The notes under the pieces are model-generated. The model did not search any database, was not told where the DNA came from, and was given only the letters and a program-made list of their open reading frames with translations. DNA of 64,000 bases from Hyperoodon ampullatus (lineage: Eukaryota; Chordata; Mammalia; Artiodactyla; Ziphiidae), in contig OX457074.1 in the NCBI GenBank assembly GCA_949752795.1, positions 3,113,527-3,177,526 of the forward strand, given 5' to 3'. Both the position numbers and the translations under genes were made by a program. How positions within the stretch are numbered: the stretch's first letter is position 1; every line of letters starts with the position of its first letter. Shown here piece after piece: positions 45,171 to 58,261 of this stretch.

Positions 45171-45500
45171 ATTAAAAATTTTAATAATACATGTATTATG
45201 TGTTATCTCATTACATATCTCAATACATCTTTATGTTACATATATCATTAACACTGTACATGTATATTAAAAATGCTGTACATATATACATTACATATAT
45301 TATCATTATTTGCATACATTTACCTGTATTATCTTACTTTGTTGTCACAATCACTATGAATTGTTCTCATCCCCATTTTAGAGATGGGGGAATCAAGGCT
45401 CAAGGGAGATAATTAACTTCGTAGTTAGGAAATGGCAGGGCTGAGATTTGCTCTCCCCTCTAACTCCCAAGTTCATGGTCTTTGCCACCTTGCTGAACCC
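45171..45500 (-). repeat. AT-rich tract merging into an antisense MIR
   Basis: About 45175-45300 is TACATATA-rich low-complexity sequence. From about 45300 CATCCCCATTTTAGAGATGG and AAATGGCAGGGCTGAGATT are the antisense MIR. Confidence 0.6.
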
Positions 45501-45688
45501 TTAAGGCAGTGGTTACTCAGTGTTTTCTTGGTCATTACCCCTCTCCCGAGAACAGTGCACCTCTGTATGCACTCACAAATAGTTTGCAGTAAGCAAAATG
45601 GTCCCATCCATGGGCCGTAGAGCTTAGATAAAGAATCTCAATGGTAATGGACTAATTGCCTGCTTGGGGGTGGGAGCACATTCTCTCT

Positions 45689-45859
45689 CTCTTTTTTTAT
45701 TTTTCTGATATTTATTTATTTATTTGGCTGCTCCTAGTTGTGGCACTTGGGATCTTTTAGTTGCAGCATGCGGGACCTAGTCCCCTGACCAGGGATCGAA
45801 CCTGGGCCCCCTGCATTGGGAGTGCGGAGTCTTAGCCACTGGACCACCAGGGAAGTCCC
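45689..45859 (-). mobile_element. CHR-type SINE, short form
   Basis: Reverse orientation, with a TSD of GCACATTCTCTCT at 45676-45688 and 45860-45872. Antisense B-box ATCGAACCTG near 45795. Confidence 0.9.
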
Positions 45860-46335
45860 GCACATTCTCTCTTGACTCTAGAGTTCCATGGGCCCACCAA
45901 CCACATTCCCAACCCCGCTGATTTGGATTTGAAAGCCCAGCAATTCCAAAGCTGTTTGGAACCCATGATGAAGGGAAATTCTTACCAGCCCCTTGAGAAA
46001 AAAATAGGTTCCTGGAGCTTCACAGGAAGGAAAAGGTAACCATCTTCCCTGGGGGCTGCTCCTTGATTACCACCAAAGGGTAGTGACCTGGCAAGGATGC
46101 CAGCCTGACATCCCAAAAGGTTACTGCATCCCATTTGCATAACAGCATCACCAGTTAATCCGTTGCTCCCTTGGTGATACCTCAGCTGCCACTTCAACCT
46201 CAGTCTGATTCCTTCTCTTTGGCCCCAAGATTCCTGGGCTCTGCTTCAGGTTCTATCACTGGGTTGCTGTGGACAATCTTGAGAGTTACTTAAGGTGAAC
46301 AGACTAAGAGGACAAGTAGCAGGTTACAGTAGACC

Positions 46336-46530
46336 AACAGTCCTCAACTGGGAGTGATTTTGCTCCAGAACTAGGAGACATTTGTCAATATCTTACATTT
46401 GGCAATTGGTTGTCACAACTGGGGGAGGGGAGGTTGCCACTGGCATCTAGTGGGTAGAGACTAGGAAGTTGCTAAACATTATCGGACAATGATTTATCTG
46501 GCCGGGAATGTGCCAAGGGTGAGCGATCCT
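46336..46530. mobile_element. MER20-like hAT-Charlie DNA transposon
   Basis: GTCCTCAACTGGGAGTGATTT, TTGTCACAACTGGGGGAGG and CTGGCATCTAGTGGGTAGAG are close to the MER20 consensus in order. Ancient, non-coding. Confidence 0.7.
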
Positions 46531-46626
46531 GTGGAAGAAGACCATGATTGTTGAATGTTAGGTGGTCTCGGATTGAAATCGTTGGCCTGCTGTATGACCT
46601 TGAGCATGTCACTGAATCTTGGATGA

Positions 46627-46845
46627 GTCAGCACAGTGATTAGAACACAGGTTCTGGAGTTTGAATCCCAGCTTTACTAACCAGCCGTATGACCTTCACA
46701 GGATTCCTCACCTCTCTGAATCTCCCTCATTTTCCTTACCTATAGAATGACTTATTTCATAGGGAGGTTGAAGTTATTCATTGAAAATGCTTACCACCAT
46801 GCCTGACATACAAGTGCTCAAATGTTAGCTCATGTTATTACAACC
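46627..46845 (+). repeat. MIR SINE
   Basis: Nearly full-length sense copy: CAGTGATTAGAACACAGG, CAGCCGTATGACCTTCAC, and CATGCCTGACATACAAGTGC. Confidence 0.8.
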
Positions 46846-47005
46846 AACACTAGCCTCCTTGCTTTTCCTCTTCTATAGCACATAGCTTCTCTACCCACGT
46901 ATTCAATAACATATGGCATTGTTCAGTATTGTTTCCACTCTTGATTTTTCAGCATTCCCCAAGACTCCGAGGAGGATGCTTAACACCTAAATACCTGCAT
47001 GACTA

Positions 47006-47357
47006 TCTTTATTTATTTATTTATTTATTTATTTATGGCTGCGGTGGGTCTTCATTGCTGCGCGCGGGCTTTCTCTAGTTGCGGCGAGTGGGGGCTACTC
47101 TGTTGTAGTGTGCGGGCTCCCCATTGTGGTGGCTTCTCTTGTTGCGGAATATGGGCTCTAGGCATGCGGGCTTCAGTAGTTGCAGCACGCGGGCTCAGTA
47201 GTTGTGGCTCGCGGGCTCTAGAGCGCAGGCTCAGTAGTTGTGGCGCACGGGCTTAGCGGCTCCGCGGCATGTGGAATCTTCCCGGATCAGGGCTTGCACC
47301 GGTATCCCCTGCATTGGCAGGTGGATTCTTAACCCACTGCGCCACCAGGGAAGCCCC
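47006..47357 (-). mobile_element. CHR-type SINE, long form, with ATTT tail
   Basis: The tail, seen in reverse, is a clean (TTTA)n run. The body holds TCAGTAGTTGTGGC units and the head ends GGGAAGCCCC. The imperfect flanks CATGACTATCTTTA and CATAACTGTCTTTA form the TSD. Confidence 0.9.
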
Positions 47358-48044
47358 CATAACTGTCTTTAAATTGCATTAAGTTGAATCCATCCTTATT
47401 GACTCACAGTTTTGGGGGTTTTAACCCTACGAGCTGCCCTTCAGCTGGAAGGTGTTAACAATTATTAGGAATTTTGTTTTGGTTTCACTAGCTCAGAGTT
47501 TTGCAATAAGTTGAAGTATCGGGTTTTCCAAAAATGGGTCCCATATTTGAGATAGACCATGCCTACTAGCACCCCCGAGTTCATTCTGTGGATGTATCAG
47601 CTTAGCTTTCTCTTACCTGGGTTATCAGTCCCACGTCAGGCCAAGTGGGGGGCACCCGCTGGGCACAGACTGAGAGCACAGGATGATACCGTGAGGAGCT
47701 CTCTAAGCAATTCAGTAGTTGGTTCACTATCCCACACCCCCCCAGACACCCTTTTCATCCCTAGCAAAGCTAAGATTGTAAATTCTTCAAGAACACAGAC
47801 CCTGTCCCTCATCTGCTTTATTCAAGAACATTTAGGTACTCTAAGAAAGGAAATGAAACTTATAGGTGGAGCTAAGTGCAGGCAGGTGGAGGCCCACCTC
47901 CAACTCTAACATGCTATACAACTTCTTTGGGACGAAGTTTCCCTATCTGTGCCACCTTAATTGTGTGGCCAAAATGAAAACAGATGGCACAGCACAGCAG
48001 GTGAAGGTTTAGGCTGGCCCGAGGTGGGCGGCGGGGGCGGGGAA

Positions 48045-48240
48045 TCTCCAATTCTGCCACTTTCCAGGTCTGTGATGATGGACAAGTTATTTTGCTTCCC
48101 TAAGCCTCAGTTCCCTCATTTGCAGAACAGGTATAATAACTGCACTTACAATTCATAGTGTTGCTGAGATAAAAAATGCAAAACACTTGGTAAAGAGCTT
48201 GGTGCAAATTAAGCCCCTCAAAAATGTTACATATTATTAC
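48045..48240 (+). repeat. MIR SINE
   Basis: TTGCTTCCCTAAGCCTCAGTT and ATTTGCAGAACAGGTATAATAAC are sense MIR landmarks. Confidence 0.75.
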
Positions 48241-48444
48241 AGTAAATTTGAAGGGAAAAAAGCACCAATTATCATTAGTCAAATCCGTGTTCCCTCCTGT
48301 GGGAGATGTTATTACAGTCATGGCAGCGCTACGTCTCAGCCCTGAGGAGTTCCTGATCACCAGTGGCTGACCCAATCCCACTTCCTCGTCCCACCTTTCT
48401 ATGAAGGCCCTCCCCAAGGGCAAAGGACAGAGGCGCAGGCATAT

Positions 48445-48550
48445 GAGTTTAGAGAAACATTGTGTTTAATGGTAAAGCTTAGCATACTCTAGCACCGGGC
48501 ACGGCCTGGAGTCGAAGCAGCAGGGGTGGATAGGTGACCTCCATGGAGCC
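48445..48550 (-). terminator. ATP5MC1: ATP5MC1 3' UTR and poly(A) signal
   Basis: About 100 bp between the TGA (48553-48551) and the ATTAAA signal (plus-strand TTTAAT, 48465-48470). Confidence 0.75.
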
Positions 48551-50591
<2,041 letters not shown>

Positions 50592-51096
50592 TTTTTCGGT
50601 CTGCAGAGGAAAAAAAAAAAATCCACTGACAGCCTGGTTGTTTGCTTAGAGTCGCGACCCTCGGTCGCGTCCCCTTCACCCCGCCACCACTTTCAGCGCG
50701 ACAGGTCTGCAAAGGAAGGTCACGGAGATCGGAAGTAAAGGAAGGAGGCCCGAGCCCCAGCAGGGAAATGATACCCAAAGAGGATGATCTGCCGGGAAGA
50801 CTGGGGAGGCAGAAACTAGGCAGGTGCCGTTTAGGGTCCTGCCCATTTCACACAGCAGTCCACGGCCCGCCTCAGCCGGGACAGTAGATTGCTCATTACC
50901 GTTGGTAACTAACATTAATTGTTAAGGTTACAGACGGCCATTGCCTTTCCCGGCCCTAGGGGCAAATGCCCCACCACACAACCCAGCCACATCCCTGCCG
51001 ATTGCTGGCTTTCGGCCCCAGGTCACCTGCACTCCCACTGCCCTGCTGCCCCTGCTCGGAACACAGCGCTCGCCCGGCTCAAGGTGACTGACTCAC

Positions 51097-51130
51097 CTCC
51101 GGGCTTTAGCTCTAGGACTCAGCGCTCAGC
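51097..51130 (-). other. ATP5MC1: ATP5MC1 non-coding exon 1 (start approximate)
   Basis: On the minus strand the sequence before a GTGAGT donor (plus ACTCAC, 51091-51096) would join to an acceptor CTCTGCAG just before the ATG exon (50600). Both sites are strong and the promoter motifs lie just upstream. The 5' end is not determined. Confidence 0.6.
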
Positions 51131-51545
51131 TCCCCGGCCCACGTGTCCGGGGGTCCCCCCACTCTCATTGGCCGCAATCCCCCCGCGCCCTCATTGGTTA
51201 ACATCCTCGAGTCCTCCTTTCTTACTGGTCTTCCGCAGCTTCTTCCTCTCTCTCCACAGGAGCTTCGTGGCAGTTCCCGCCTCCGTGCGGGCAAAGGCGG
51301 GGTTTTCCTCCGAGATCTGGCTTCCGATTGGCCGATCCCTGAAGGGCTCGATCACAGAGTCGGCTTGACTCAGAGGTTCTATAACCTCCCGCACAAAATG
51401 GCGGCCAAGGTGGAAAGCAGCAGAAAAAGGCGTGGGAGAGATGACCCGTCGCCTTACGCAGACAGACACATGACCTTGGACCTTAGCCTTCATTCGAGCG
51501 CTCGGGCCCTGAGGCGCGTTGCATGTTGGGATTTGTAGTCGGGTC
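51131..51545. promoter_or_regulatory. ATP5MC1 promoter block with CCAAT, E-box, YY1 and ZNF143-type motifs
   Basis: CACGTG is at 51140-51145. Inverted CCAAT boxes (ATTGG) are at 51167-51171, 51193-51197 and 51327-51331. A YY1-type AAAATGGCGGCC is at 51395-51406, and GCATGTTGGGATTTGTAGTC at 51521-51540 is the reverse complement of a ZNF143/THAP11-type site. These are typical of CpG-rich, often bidirectional promoters of nuclear mitochondrial genes. The last two sites lie 270-440 bp from the predicted ATP5MC1 start and may serve a second, divergent transcript. Confidence 0.65.
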
Positions 51546-51990
51546 GGAGGCCCTAAGGGAGGCTGAGATCCCGCGAGACGTTTCTCCCCAGGCTGGGAGA
51601 GCCAATGCCTTTGCAGCAATTCCCGCCCTAGTGTTTTGTGGGAGGCTTGCTTCCGCCAAGAAGCGTAAAGGCTACCTGCCTCCATGTAAGCTCGCTAGTG
51701 GGCGAGCGCAACTTTGTGGGCTTCTGCCACTGTTGAGCAGCCATGAGCTAGCAGCCAGTAGTTTGTTTGCTTGTTTTTTTTAAGTATTTTTGTATTGTTA
51801 AAAACAACATTCCAAGGACAAAACACGTAACACCCTGATAGAGAAACAAGCAAAGGATGGGAAACAGGCAGAAGAAATATAAATTGAAGGGAAGAATCTT
51901 AAACTAAATTATACAAAGAAATAGAAGTTTAAACTCAACTTTTCTCACTAAATCAAAAAGCAGAGTTCTTTTTACTAATGTGAGCCAGGC
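51546..51990. other. Flank of the ATP5MC1 promoter block, no gene seen
   Basis: CpG-rich sequence fades into AT-rich sequence at about 51770. Open frames exist but none shows conserved features. Confidence 0.5.
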
Positions 51991-52300
51991 ACTTAGGTAC
52001 TGCTGCTGAGAAGTATGAATTAGAACATTTCTTGAAAGTGATTTGGTAACGTTTGTTGAAAGGTTTTGAATGGTCCATCCTCTCTGACTCAGAAATTCTC
52101 GAGGAATTGAGAGCCTTTAAACTCTCTATCCTCTTTGACCCAGAATGTCACTCATAGAAATCGGTCTTGAAGAAAAAAAATCAGAAATGCAAAGATTCTC
52201 TTCAAAGGATGTACATTGCAGAATTTGTTGAAATTGGAAACAAGTAAATGGTAAACGATTAAATAAATTGTGATATTTTCACTTGATGAAATAAGCAGAT
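51991..52300 (+). mobile_element. Old LINE (L1-like) fragment
   Basis: Contains CTCTTTGACCCAGAATGTCAC, AAGGATGTACATTGCAGAATTTG and TTGGAAACAAGTAAATGG, the series seen near the end of L1-type ORF2. No open frame. Confidence 0.55.
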
Positions 52301-52308
52301 ATTGTAAA

Positions 52309-52352
52309 TTTCCTTCCTTCCTCCCCTTTCTTTCTTTCTTTCTTTCTTTTTC
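52309..52352. repeat. (CTTT)n microsatellite, derived from a retropseudogene tail
   Basis: CCTTCCTTCC is followed by five CTTT units ending TTTTTCAG. It lies exactly at the 3' end of the PHB2-like copy, so on the minus strand it reads as a decayed poly(A) tail (AAAG repeats). Confidence 0.75.
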
Positions 52353-52898
52353 AGCTTAAGTAATAAAAATTTATTAAGAATTCCTGGGGTGGTGGTTGTG
52401 GCTTCCCAACCTAAAGAGAGGAACAACCAACACTAGGAAATCACTGAGAAATCACAGAGTCCCAACACCCCTGGCCAACATAGGGAGGAAAGTCATTCCC
52501 CTGAAAATGGGTCAGTTCTCATTATTCCAAGAAGTGTTGGGAGGACAGATGCTGAGGAGACCATCACATGTTGCTGGGGGCAGGGTGGGCGTGTGCTGGA
52601 CCCCAAACTCGCTCCTCAAAAACCAGGGGAGAAACAGATCCACTTCTTCTCTGGGAGCCGAGTTCTGGGTCACCAGGCTTATTTCTTACCCTTGATGAGG
52701 TTGTCACTTCCCTGGGTGTAGGGAAGTGACCTACACTTCATGCCGTAGGTTCAGCACAAGGCTGTCAGCAGTGAGATAGATACGATTCTGTGATGTGGCA
52801 ATTGTCTTGGATATGTTCTGTGCTGCCCAGATCTTGTGCAGTTTTAATGTAGCCTGGGTTCTTGCTCAGTACTTCTTCGAGGTGAGCATGGTGGGTTC
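52353..52898 (-). pseudogene. PHB2: PHB2 processed pseudogene, 5'-truncated
   Basis: On the minus strand the conceptual translation includes [20 protein letters not shown], then [19 protein letters not shown] and, after a frameshift, GSDNLIKGKK followed by TAA (52681-52679). This is the C-terminus of prohibitin-2, whose gene is multi-exon, yet here there are no introns. The 3' UTR continues to an AATAAA (plus-strand TTTATT, about 52369), followed by an A-rich tail now a (CTTT)n microsatellite. Only about the last 55 residues remain. The frameshift and truncation rule out function. Confidence 0.85.
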
Positions 52899-53115
52899 AA
52901 CAAGACCAAGTCTCAATCCCTGATCCCACCCTTACTACCCGCCTCACGCCAGCCATCCTCTGGGCTCTCAGATCCAAGGTTGCATTAAGGTGGCTCGTGC
53001 TCAGCCCTACTTTGGTCCCTACCTGTGAACCCTCCCTGTGGGCAGCTGCCAGGAACAGGAGGTAGCATGAGCAACTGAGGCAAGGCCAGTAAAACCATGT
53101 TTCTGGTTTTATGTT

Positions 53116-53321
53116 GTTTTTTTTTTTTTGCGGTACGCGGGCCTCTCACTGTTGTGGCCTCTCCCGCTGCGGAGCACAGGCTCCGGACGCGCAGGCTTGG
53201 CGGCCATGGCTCACGGGCCCAGCCACTCCGCGGCATGTGGGATCTTCCCGGACTGGGGCACGAACCCGTATCCCCTGCATTGGCAGGTGGACTCTCAACC
53301 ACTGCGCCACCAGGGAAGCCC
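53116..53321 (-). mobile_element. Young CHR-type SINE with perfect 12-bp TSD
   Basis: Compact reverse-orientation copy. The TSD TGGTTTTATGTT lies at 53104-53115 and 53322-53333. Confidence 0.95.
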
Positions 53322-53504
53322 TGGTTTTATGTTTTATATTGAGAAAATTTTCATGATGTAAGACAAATTTTGAAGATTTAAATGCAGAGCTGTATAGCAT
53401 TGTGAAAAAAATGGATGAAAAAAGATTAAAAAGAAAATAAAACAATATTAATAGTTAATTCAGTATGGTATAATAAGGATTTATATTTTTATGAGTATGT
53501 ATTA

Positions 53505-53879
53505 GTTTTTTTGGTTGTGTTGGGTGTTCGTTGCTGCACGGGCGGGCTTTCTCTAGTTGCGGTGAGCAGGGGCTACTCTTTGTTGCAGTGCGCAGGCTTC
53601 TCATTGTGGTGGCTTCTCTTGTTGCAGAGCATGGGCTCTAGGCGTGCAGGATTCAGTAGTTGTGGCATGCAGGCTCAGTAGTTGTGGCTTGCAGGCTCTA
53701 GAGCGCAGGCTCAGTAGTTGTGGTGCATGGGCTTCGTTGCTCTGTGGCATGTAGGATCTTCCTGGACCAGAGCTCGAACCCGTGTCCCCTGCATTAGCAG
53801 GCAGTTTCTTAACCACTGCGCCACCAGGGAAGTCCCCTGGCAGGCAGGTTCTTAACCACTGTGCCCCCAGGGAAGTCCC
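53505..53879 (-). mobile_element. CHR-type SINE with a duplicated head
   Basis: A long-form body and head end at GGGAAGTCCC (about 53836). A second head fragment of about 42 bp (53837-53879), CTGGCAGGCAGGTTCTTAAC onward, follows. The junction falls at the same place as in the nested pair at 42692. The second body is missing. Confidence 0.85.
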
Positions 53880-53994
53880 TGTATAATATTTATAATAGCA
53901 ATATATTAACAATTATGCTAATCTGGAAAGTCTGAACTTTGGACTCTTAGAAAAAATATTTTAAGATTGAGATTTAAGGTATCCTGCTGGAATG

Positions 53995-54445
53995 GTACAA
54001 TGGAAAGAATGTGGAGTTTTGAAATCACACAGACTTGAGTTCCTATCATGGCTCTATCATATAACTAGATATGTCTGTCTCTGAGCAGATTACTACATCT
54101 CTTTTGGCTTTAGTGTAATAAGCTACCATTTACTGAGGCCTCACCATACGGCAAACATTGGATTAGGTGCATTCACCTGTTATATGATTTAAGCTTGACA
54201 ACAGCCTTTTAAGCGGATATTATTATCCCCATTTTACAGATTACCCCCATGTTACAGAGCATCTTTTTTCCAGTTTGGCATATTTGGTAAGAGGTAAAGT
54301 CAGTATGTGGACCCAGGTCGGTCTGGGTCCAAAGTGCTTAACCATCAGCTCTTGAGTCTCCCTAAAACTGGGGAACCTGTAAAACAGGGTTAATACTACT
54401 TACCTTATAGAAATATAAGATAAAATAAATGCCAGGCATAGGTTG
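53995..54445 (+). repeat. MIR SINE interrupted by an antisense MIR
   Basis: Sense MIR 53995-54115 (GTGGAGTTTTGAAATCACAC, TATCATGGCTCTATCAT) resumes at about 54360 (CTGTAAAACAGGGTTAATAC, AAATGCCAGGCATAGG). Between them is an antisense MIR, 54118-54355 (TACCATTTACTGAGGCC, TTATCCCCATTTTACAGATT). Confidence 0.65.
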
Positions 54446-54639
54446 GTGTTTGGTGAGTAGTCCCTGTCTGTTACTACTCTAGGACAAGTTATGTTTTCGT
54501 GTGGAAATCCCTAACTTTGTCTGCATGTTTTCATTTTTTTTTTCACATCCAGATTTGTCACATAGCTCTACTCTTAGCTTAACTTCAACATTGTCAAGTT
54601 TACCCTGTGACCTGCTGGAACTCAGGTATTTCAGTGCCA

Positions 54640-54835
54640 TGTTTAGGACATGAATTTTGGAGTCAAATAAGCAGGATTCACATCCCGGCAATGCCACGTA
54701 CTGCTGTGTGGTTTGGGGCAAGGCTCTTAACCTCTCTAGTGCTCCGTCATCACCTATAAAAAGGAGATACCCCTTTTTCAACAGAATTGTTATGAGTAAA
54801 TGAGATAGCACATGTAGAGGTGCTCCTTTAATTAC
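54640..54835 (+). repeat. MIR SINE
   Basis: TTTTGGAGTCAAATAAGCAGG and CTGCTGTGTGGTTTGGGGCAA are the sense core. Confidence 0.7.
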
Positions 54836-55034
54836 TGAAGTAAAAAGTACTGGTAAACCAGGAGAGGCTGTGGGAGGTGGAAGGAGGTTAGGAAACCTTA
54901 AACCCAGACCTGACATCTTGGGGGTTGTACTAGCTGGCTTGGAGGAGACCCAAAAACTTCTGTGGGAACTCTGAGAGGATTCCTGAGTAGGCAAAAAAGC
55001 TTTTTTCTTATGGTTACAAAATGATTTCTTAGAG

Positions 55035-55109
55035 ATATATTTTCTTATTGAGGTATAGTTGACTTATAATGTTGTGTTAGTTTCAGGTGTACAGCACAGT
55101 GATTTGGTC

Positions 55110-55143
<34 letters not shown>

Positions 55144-55370
55144 ATATTCTTTTTCAGATTCTTTTCTCCTATAGATTACTACAAAATATTGGGTATAGTT
55201 CCCTGTGCTATACAGTAGGTCTTTGTTGGTTATCTATTTTGGTTTGTATATGTTAATCCCAAACTCCTAGTTTATCCCTCCTCCCTACTTTACCCTTTGG
55301 TAACCATAAGTTTGTTTTCTATCTGTGGGTCTCTTTATGCTTTGTAAATAAGTTCATTTGTATGGCAAAA
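55035..55370 (-). mobile_element. L1 3' UTR fragment with TA microsatellite
   Basis: Antisense L1 3' end (TTGAGGTATAGTTGACTTAT, TTTCAGGTGTACAGCACAGTG), interrupted by (TA)n at about 55112-55145, then the TTCCCTGTGCTATACAGTAGG block. Confidence 0.8.
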
Positions 55371-55513
55371 AAGCTTTTGATGAAGGTGGCAAAGGGCAAA
55401 CTTGTGGATAATAATACCAGCAGGTCCCTCTTTCCAAAGGCATTTCTGACTCCTCAAATCTACCTCTTCCACCCAGAGTCGTATCTCAGATCGTCTCGCT
55501 TTTCCTCTTCCTT

Positions 55514-55563
55514 TTCACTCTTCCTTTAGGAATTCAGTTTCACTCTTCCTTTAGGAATTCAGT
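55514..55563. repeat. Short tandem duplication, 24 bp
   Basis: TTTCACTCTTCCTTTAGGAA and its continuation TTCAG are repeated head-to-tail twice, nearly identical. Confidence 0.85.
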
Positions 55564-55905
55564 TCAACAAACATTTCTGATCACCTAACAGCTCCAAGCA
55601 GTGCACTTGATGCTGGGGGTACACAGATGAATAGAACCAGTTTCCACACTAAGGAAACTCAGTTAACAAGAAAATAAATAGGCAAATAAATACTAAGAAC
55701 TAGTATCTTAATGAGCACTACAAGAAAACTTCCTGCAAAGTACAGAGAAGGGAGGTGGAGAGAACCAAGGAAGAACTTTTTGGAAAAAAAATTCTGGGCT
55801 GAGCTTTGAGGATAAACATATGTTAGCTAGATATATCAAGGGAGAGAGTGAGAATGGATGAAGATATTCCAGGCAGAGTGAATGAGATGTAGAAACCCAG
55901 GAGAG
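55564..55905 (-). repeat. L2 LINE 3' end, antisense
   Basis: CAACAAACATTTCTGATCACC, GATGCTGGGGGTACACAGATG and TTCCAGGCAGAGTGAATGAG are in antisense L2 order. Confidence 0.65.
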
Positions 55906-56950
55906 TTGGTGTGGCCAATTTTAGACTGATCAGTCATGGCCACGGGACAGCAGAAGTATGACGGCTATACGCCATTTCCGGCAATATGGCCAGACTAAGT
56001 ATTCTGAAAATCCTCCTGCCACATCCTGCCACAACACCTAAAAATGCTATATAAATATAGCACACATATTTTAAAATGCATAGCCTTGTTTCTGACAGCT
56101 AAAAGGAAATATATTCTATATTATACCCAAATTACCAATTTCCCACAGTCTGAAAAAAATACCTCCTCTGCCAAATGACCCAGGTGGTGATGATATATTC
56201 TGTAACAACAATAGTAACAAATATAAAGGAAGGGTTTTTTTTTGGGTGGGGGGAGCTTTGGGCATAGATTATTCATGGTGATAAATCCTAGCTTTTAAAT
56301 GCATAGCTGAGCTCACAAGAAAGTAACAAGAGTCCCTAAGGACCCAAAAGAAAGAGAGAACATAAAATTAGAGCAGTAAACATGTAATATTAAACTGAAG
56401 CTGCCATGACTGGGAATATAGTGGGATAGGGAAAGGGGTATCAGTGGCAGCAATTAAGTGGCTTGACTTTTAATCGCCCATGGGGACAGAAGGATTTGGG
56501 GTCTGTATAAAATGAGTTAAAATTGAAATTTCCAGATAAACCTAAGATCCTCAAAAGGCTACACCCTTTGAAGGGTGGACTTCAAATGTGGACTATTATC
56601 CACAGGGAGGTAACAGTGAAGCTTGTGTGCCTATTCCTGGCTCTCAGTGGGAAAAGAAAAACAAACAAACCAACAAAAACTTTCCTGAGAATTTATAGTG
56701 ACAGGACTATATCTTGGGTTTTGGATTCAAATCTATACCCTGGGTCCAGGAATGTCCAGGCTAAGGAACTGATATTGAAAGCCGTTCTAGACAGGGGATG
56801 TCCCTGGAATGAAACAATGTAAAACTCCTCTGGACCCATGCAGAATTCTCACCATAACTGAAACGTAATCTCCATAAAGAAACAATCCACAATGAGCGAG
56901 GATCAGCAAACATAACAAACAGCAAGAATTTCAGATAACACAATATTCAG
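55906..56950. other. Intergenic sequence, unassigned
   Basis: About 1 kb of AT-rich sequence without a recognised exon. Some features (for example runs such as GATCAGCAAACATAACAAAC) suggest an old retroelement, but I cannot assign a family. Confidence 0.4.
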
Positions 56951-56954
56951 ATTG

Positions 56955-57195
56955 CAACTCAACTATAAAAGAGGCAGTAAAGTGTAGTGATTAAGAATAA
57001 ACCCAGACTGCCAGGCATTCTAGTCAAGGCATTCTACTTACTATCCAGGTGATCTCGGGCAAGTTGACTAAGTTCTCTGTGCCTCCATTTCCTTATACAG
57101 GGTTGTTATGAGGATTAAATGAATTAATATTTATAAAGCACCTAGAACAGTGCTTGGCAAATAGTGTCACAGATGCATTTGTTATTATTTAAAAC
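56955..57195 (+). repeat. MIR SINE
   Basis: TAGTGATTAAGAATAAACCC, CAGGTGATCTCGGGCAAGTT, AGGATTAAATGAATTAATAT in sense order. A well-preserved copy. Confidence 0.8.
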
Positions 57196-57289
57196 GAAGT
57201 ATGCTTACAATGATTAGGAACATAAGAAAAAATCAAGATGGTATAAAAAAGAACTTGCAGATTTGAAAAAGAAATAAATGGGAGGTGAG

Positions 57290-57540
57290 AGGGATAAATT
57301 AGGAGTGATCAAAAACATATTAAGTGCTGTTAAGTGATCAAAAACATATACACGCTACAATATATATAAAATAGGTAACCAAAAAAGACCTACTACTGTA
57401 TAGCATAGGGAACTATACTCAATATTTTATAATAACCTATAAGGGGAAAGAATATATATATATATGACTGAATCACTGTGCTGTACACCTGAAACTAACA
57501 CAACACTGTAAATCAACTATACTTCAGTAAAAAGAAAAAA
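57290..57540 (+). mobile_element. L1 3' UTR, sense
   Basis: CTACTGTATAGCATAGGGAAC, GAATCACTGTGCTGTACACC and AAATCAACTATACTTCAG, then an AAAAAG-rich tail. Confidence 0.8.
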
Positions 57541-57621
57541 TAAGTAAATAAGTAAATAATAAATGAATAAAAAAGAAATGAACAAAGAAAAAGAAATAAA
57601 TGAAACAAAAAATGAAAAATA

Positions 57622-57827
57622 GGGCTTCCCTGGTGGCGCAGTGGTTGAGAGTCCGCCTGCCGATGCAGGGGACATGGGTTCGTGCCCCTGTCCAGGAAGA
57701 TCCCACATGCTGCGGAGCGGCTGGGCCCGTGAGCCATGGCCGCTGAACCTGCGCGTCTGGAGCCTGTGCTCCGCAACGGGAGAGGTCACAACAGTGAGAG
57801 GCCCGCATACCAAAAGAAAAAAAAAAA
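57622..57827 (+). mobile_element. Young CHR-type SINE
   Basis: Compact form from GGGCTTCCCTGG to an AAAAGAAAAAAAA tail. The TSD GAAAAATA flanks it (57614-57621 and 57828-57835). Confidence 0.93.
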
Positions 57828-58261
57828 GAAAAATATAGTACTTGAAGTTAAGAAAAAACTTAATGGATAGGTTAAACAAAAGATTAATGAGAGCTGAAGG
57901 AAAAGTTAGCAAACTGGAAAACAGGTTTGAGAAAATTATTCATATTGAAGCACAAAGAAATAAAAGATCAAAAATATGAAAAGGAGGTTAAGGGCCATGG
58001 AGGGTAAAATGAGAGCTGACATCTACCTAATTAGAATATTAGAAGGAGAGAACAGAGAGAATGGGAAATAATAAATATTGAAATATAATGGTTGAGATGT
58101 TTACAGACTGATAAAAAACATGAATCCTATAGTTTAGTAATCTCAACAAATCCCAAGTAGGATAGCTATAAAAAAAGAAAAATCCCATTTCCCATTTTAG
58201 TCAAACTACAGACCACTCTACAAAGAGAAGATATTAAAAGTTACCACAAAGAAAAATAATT

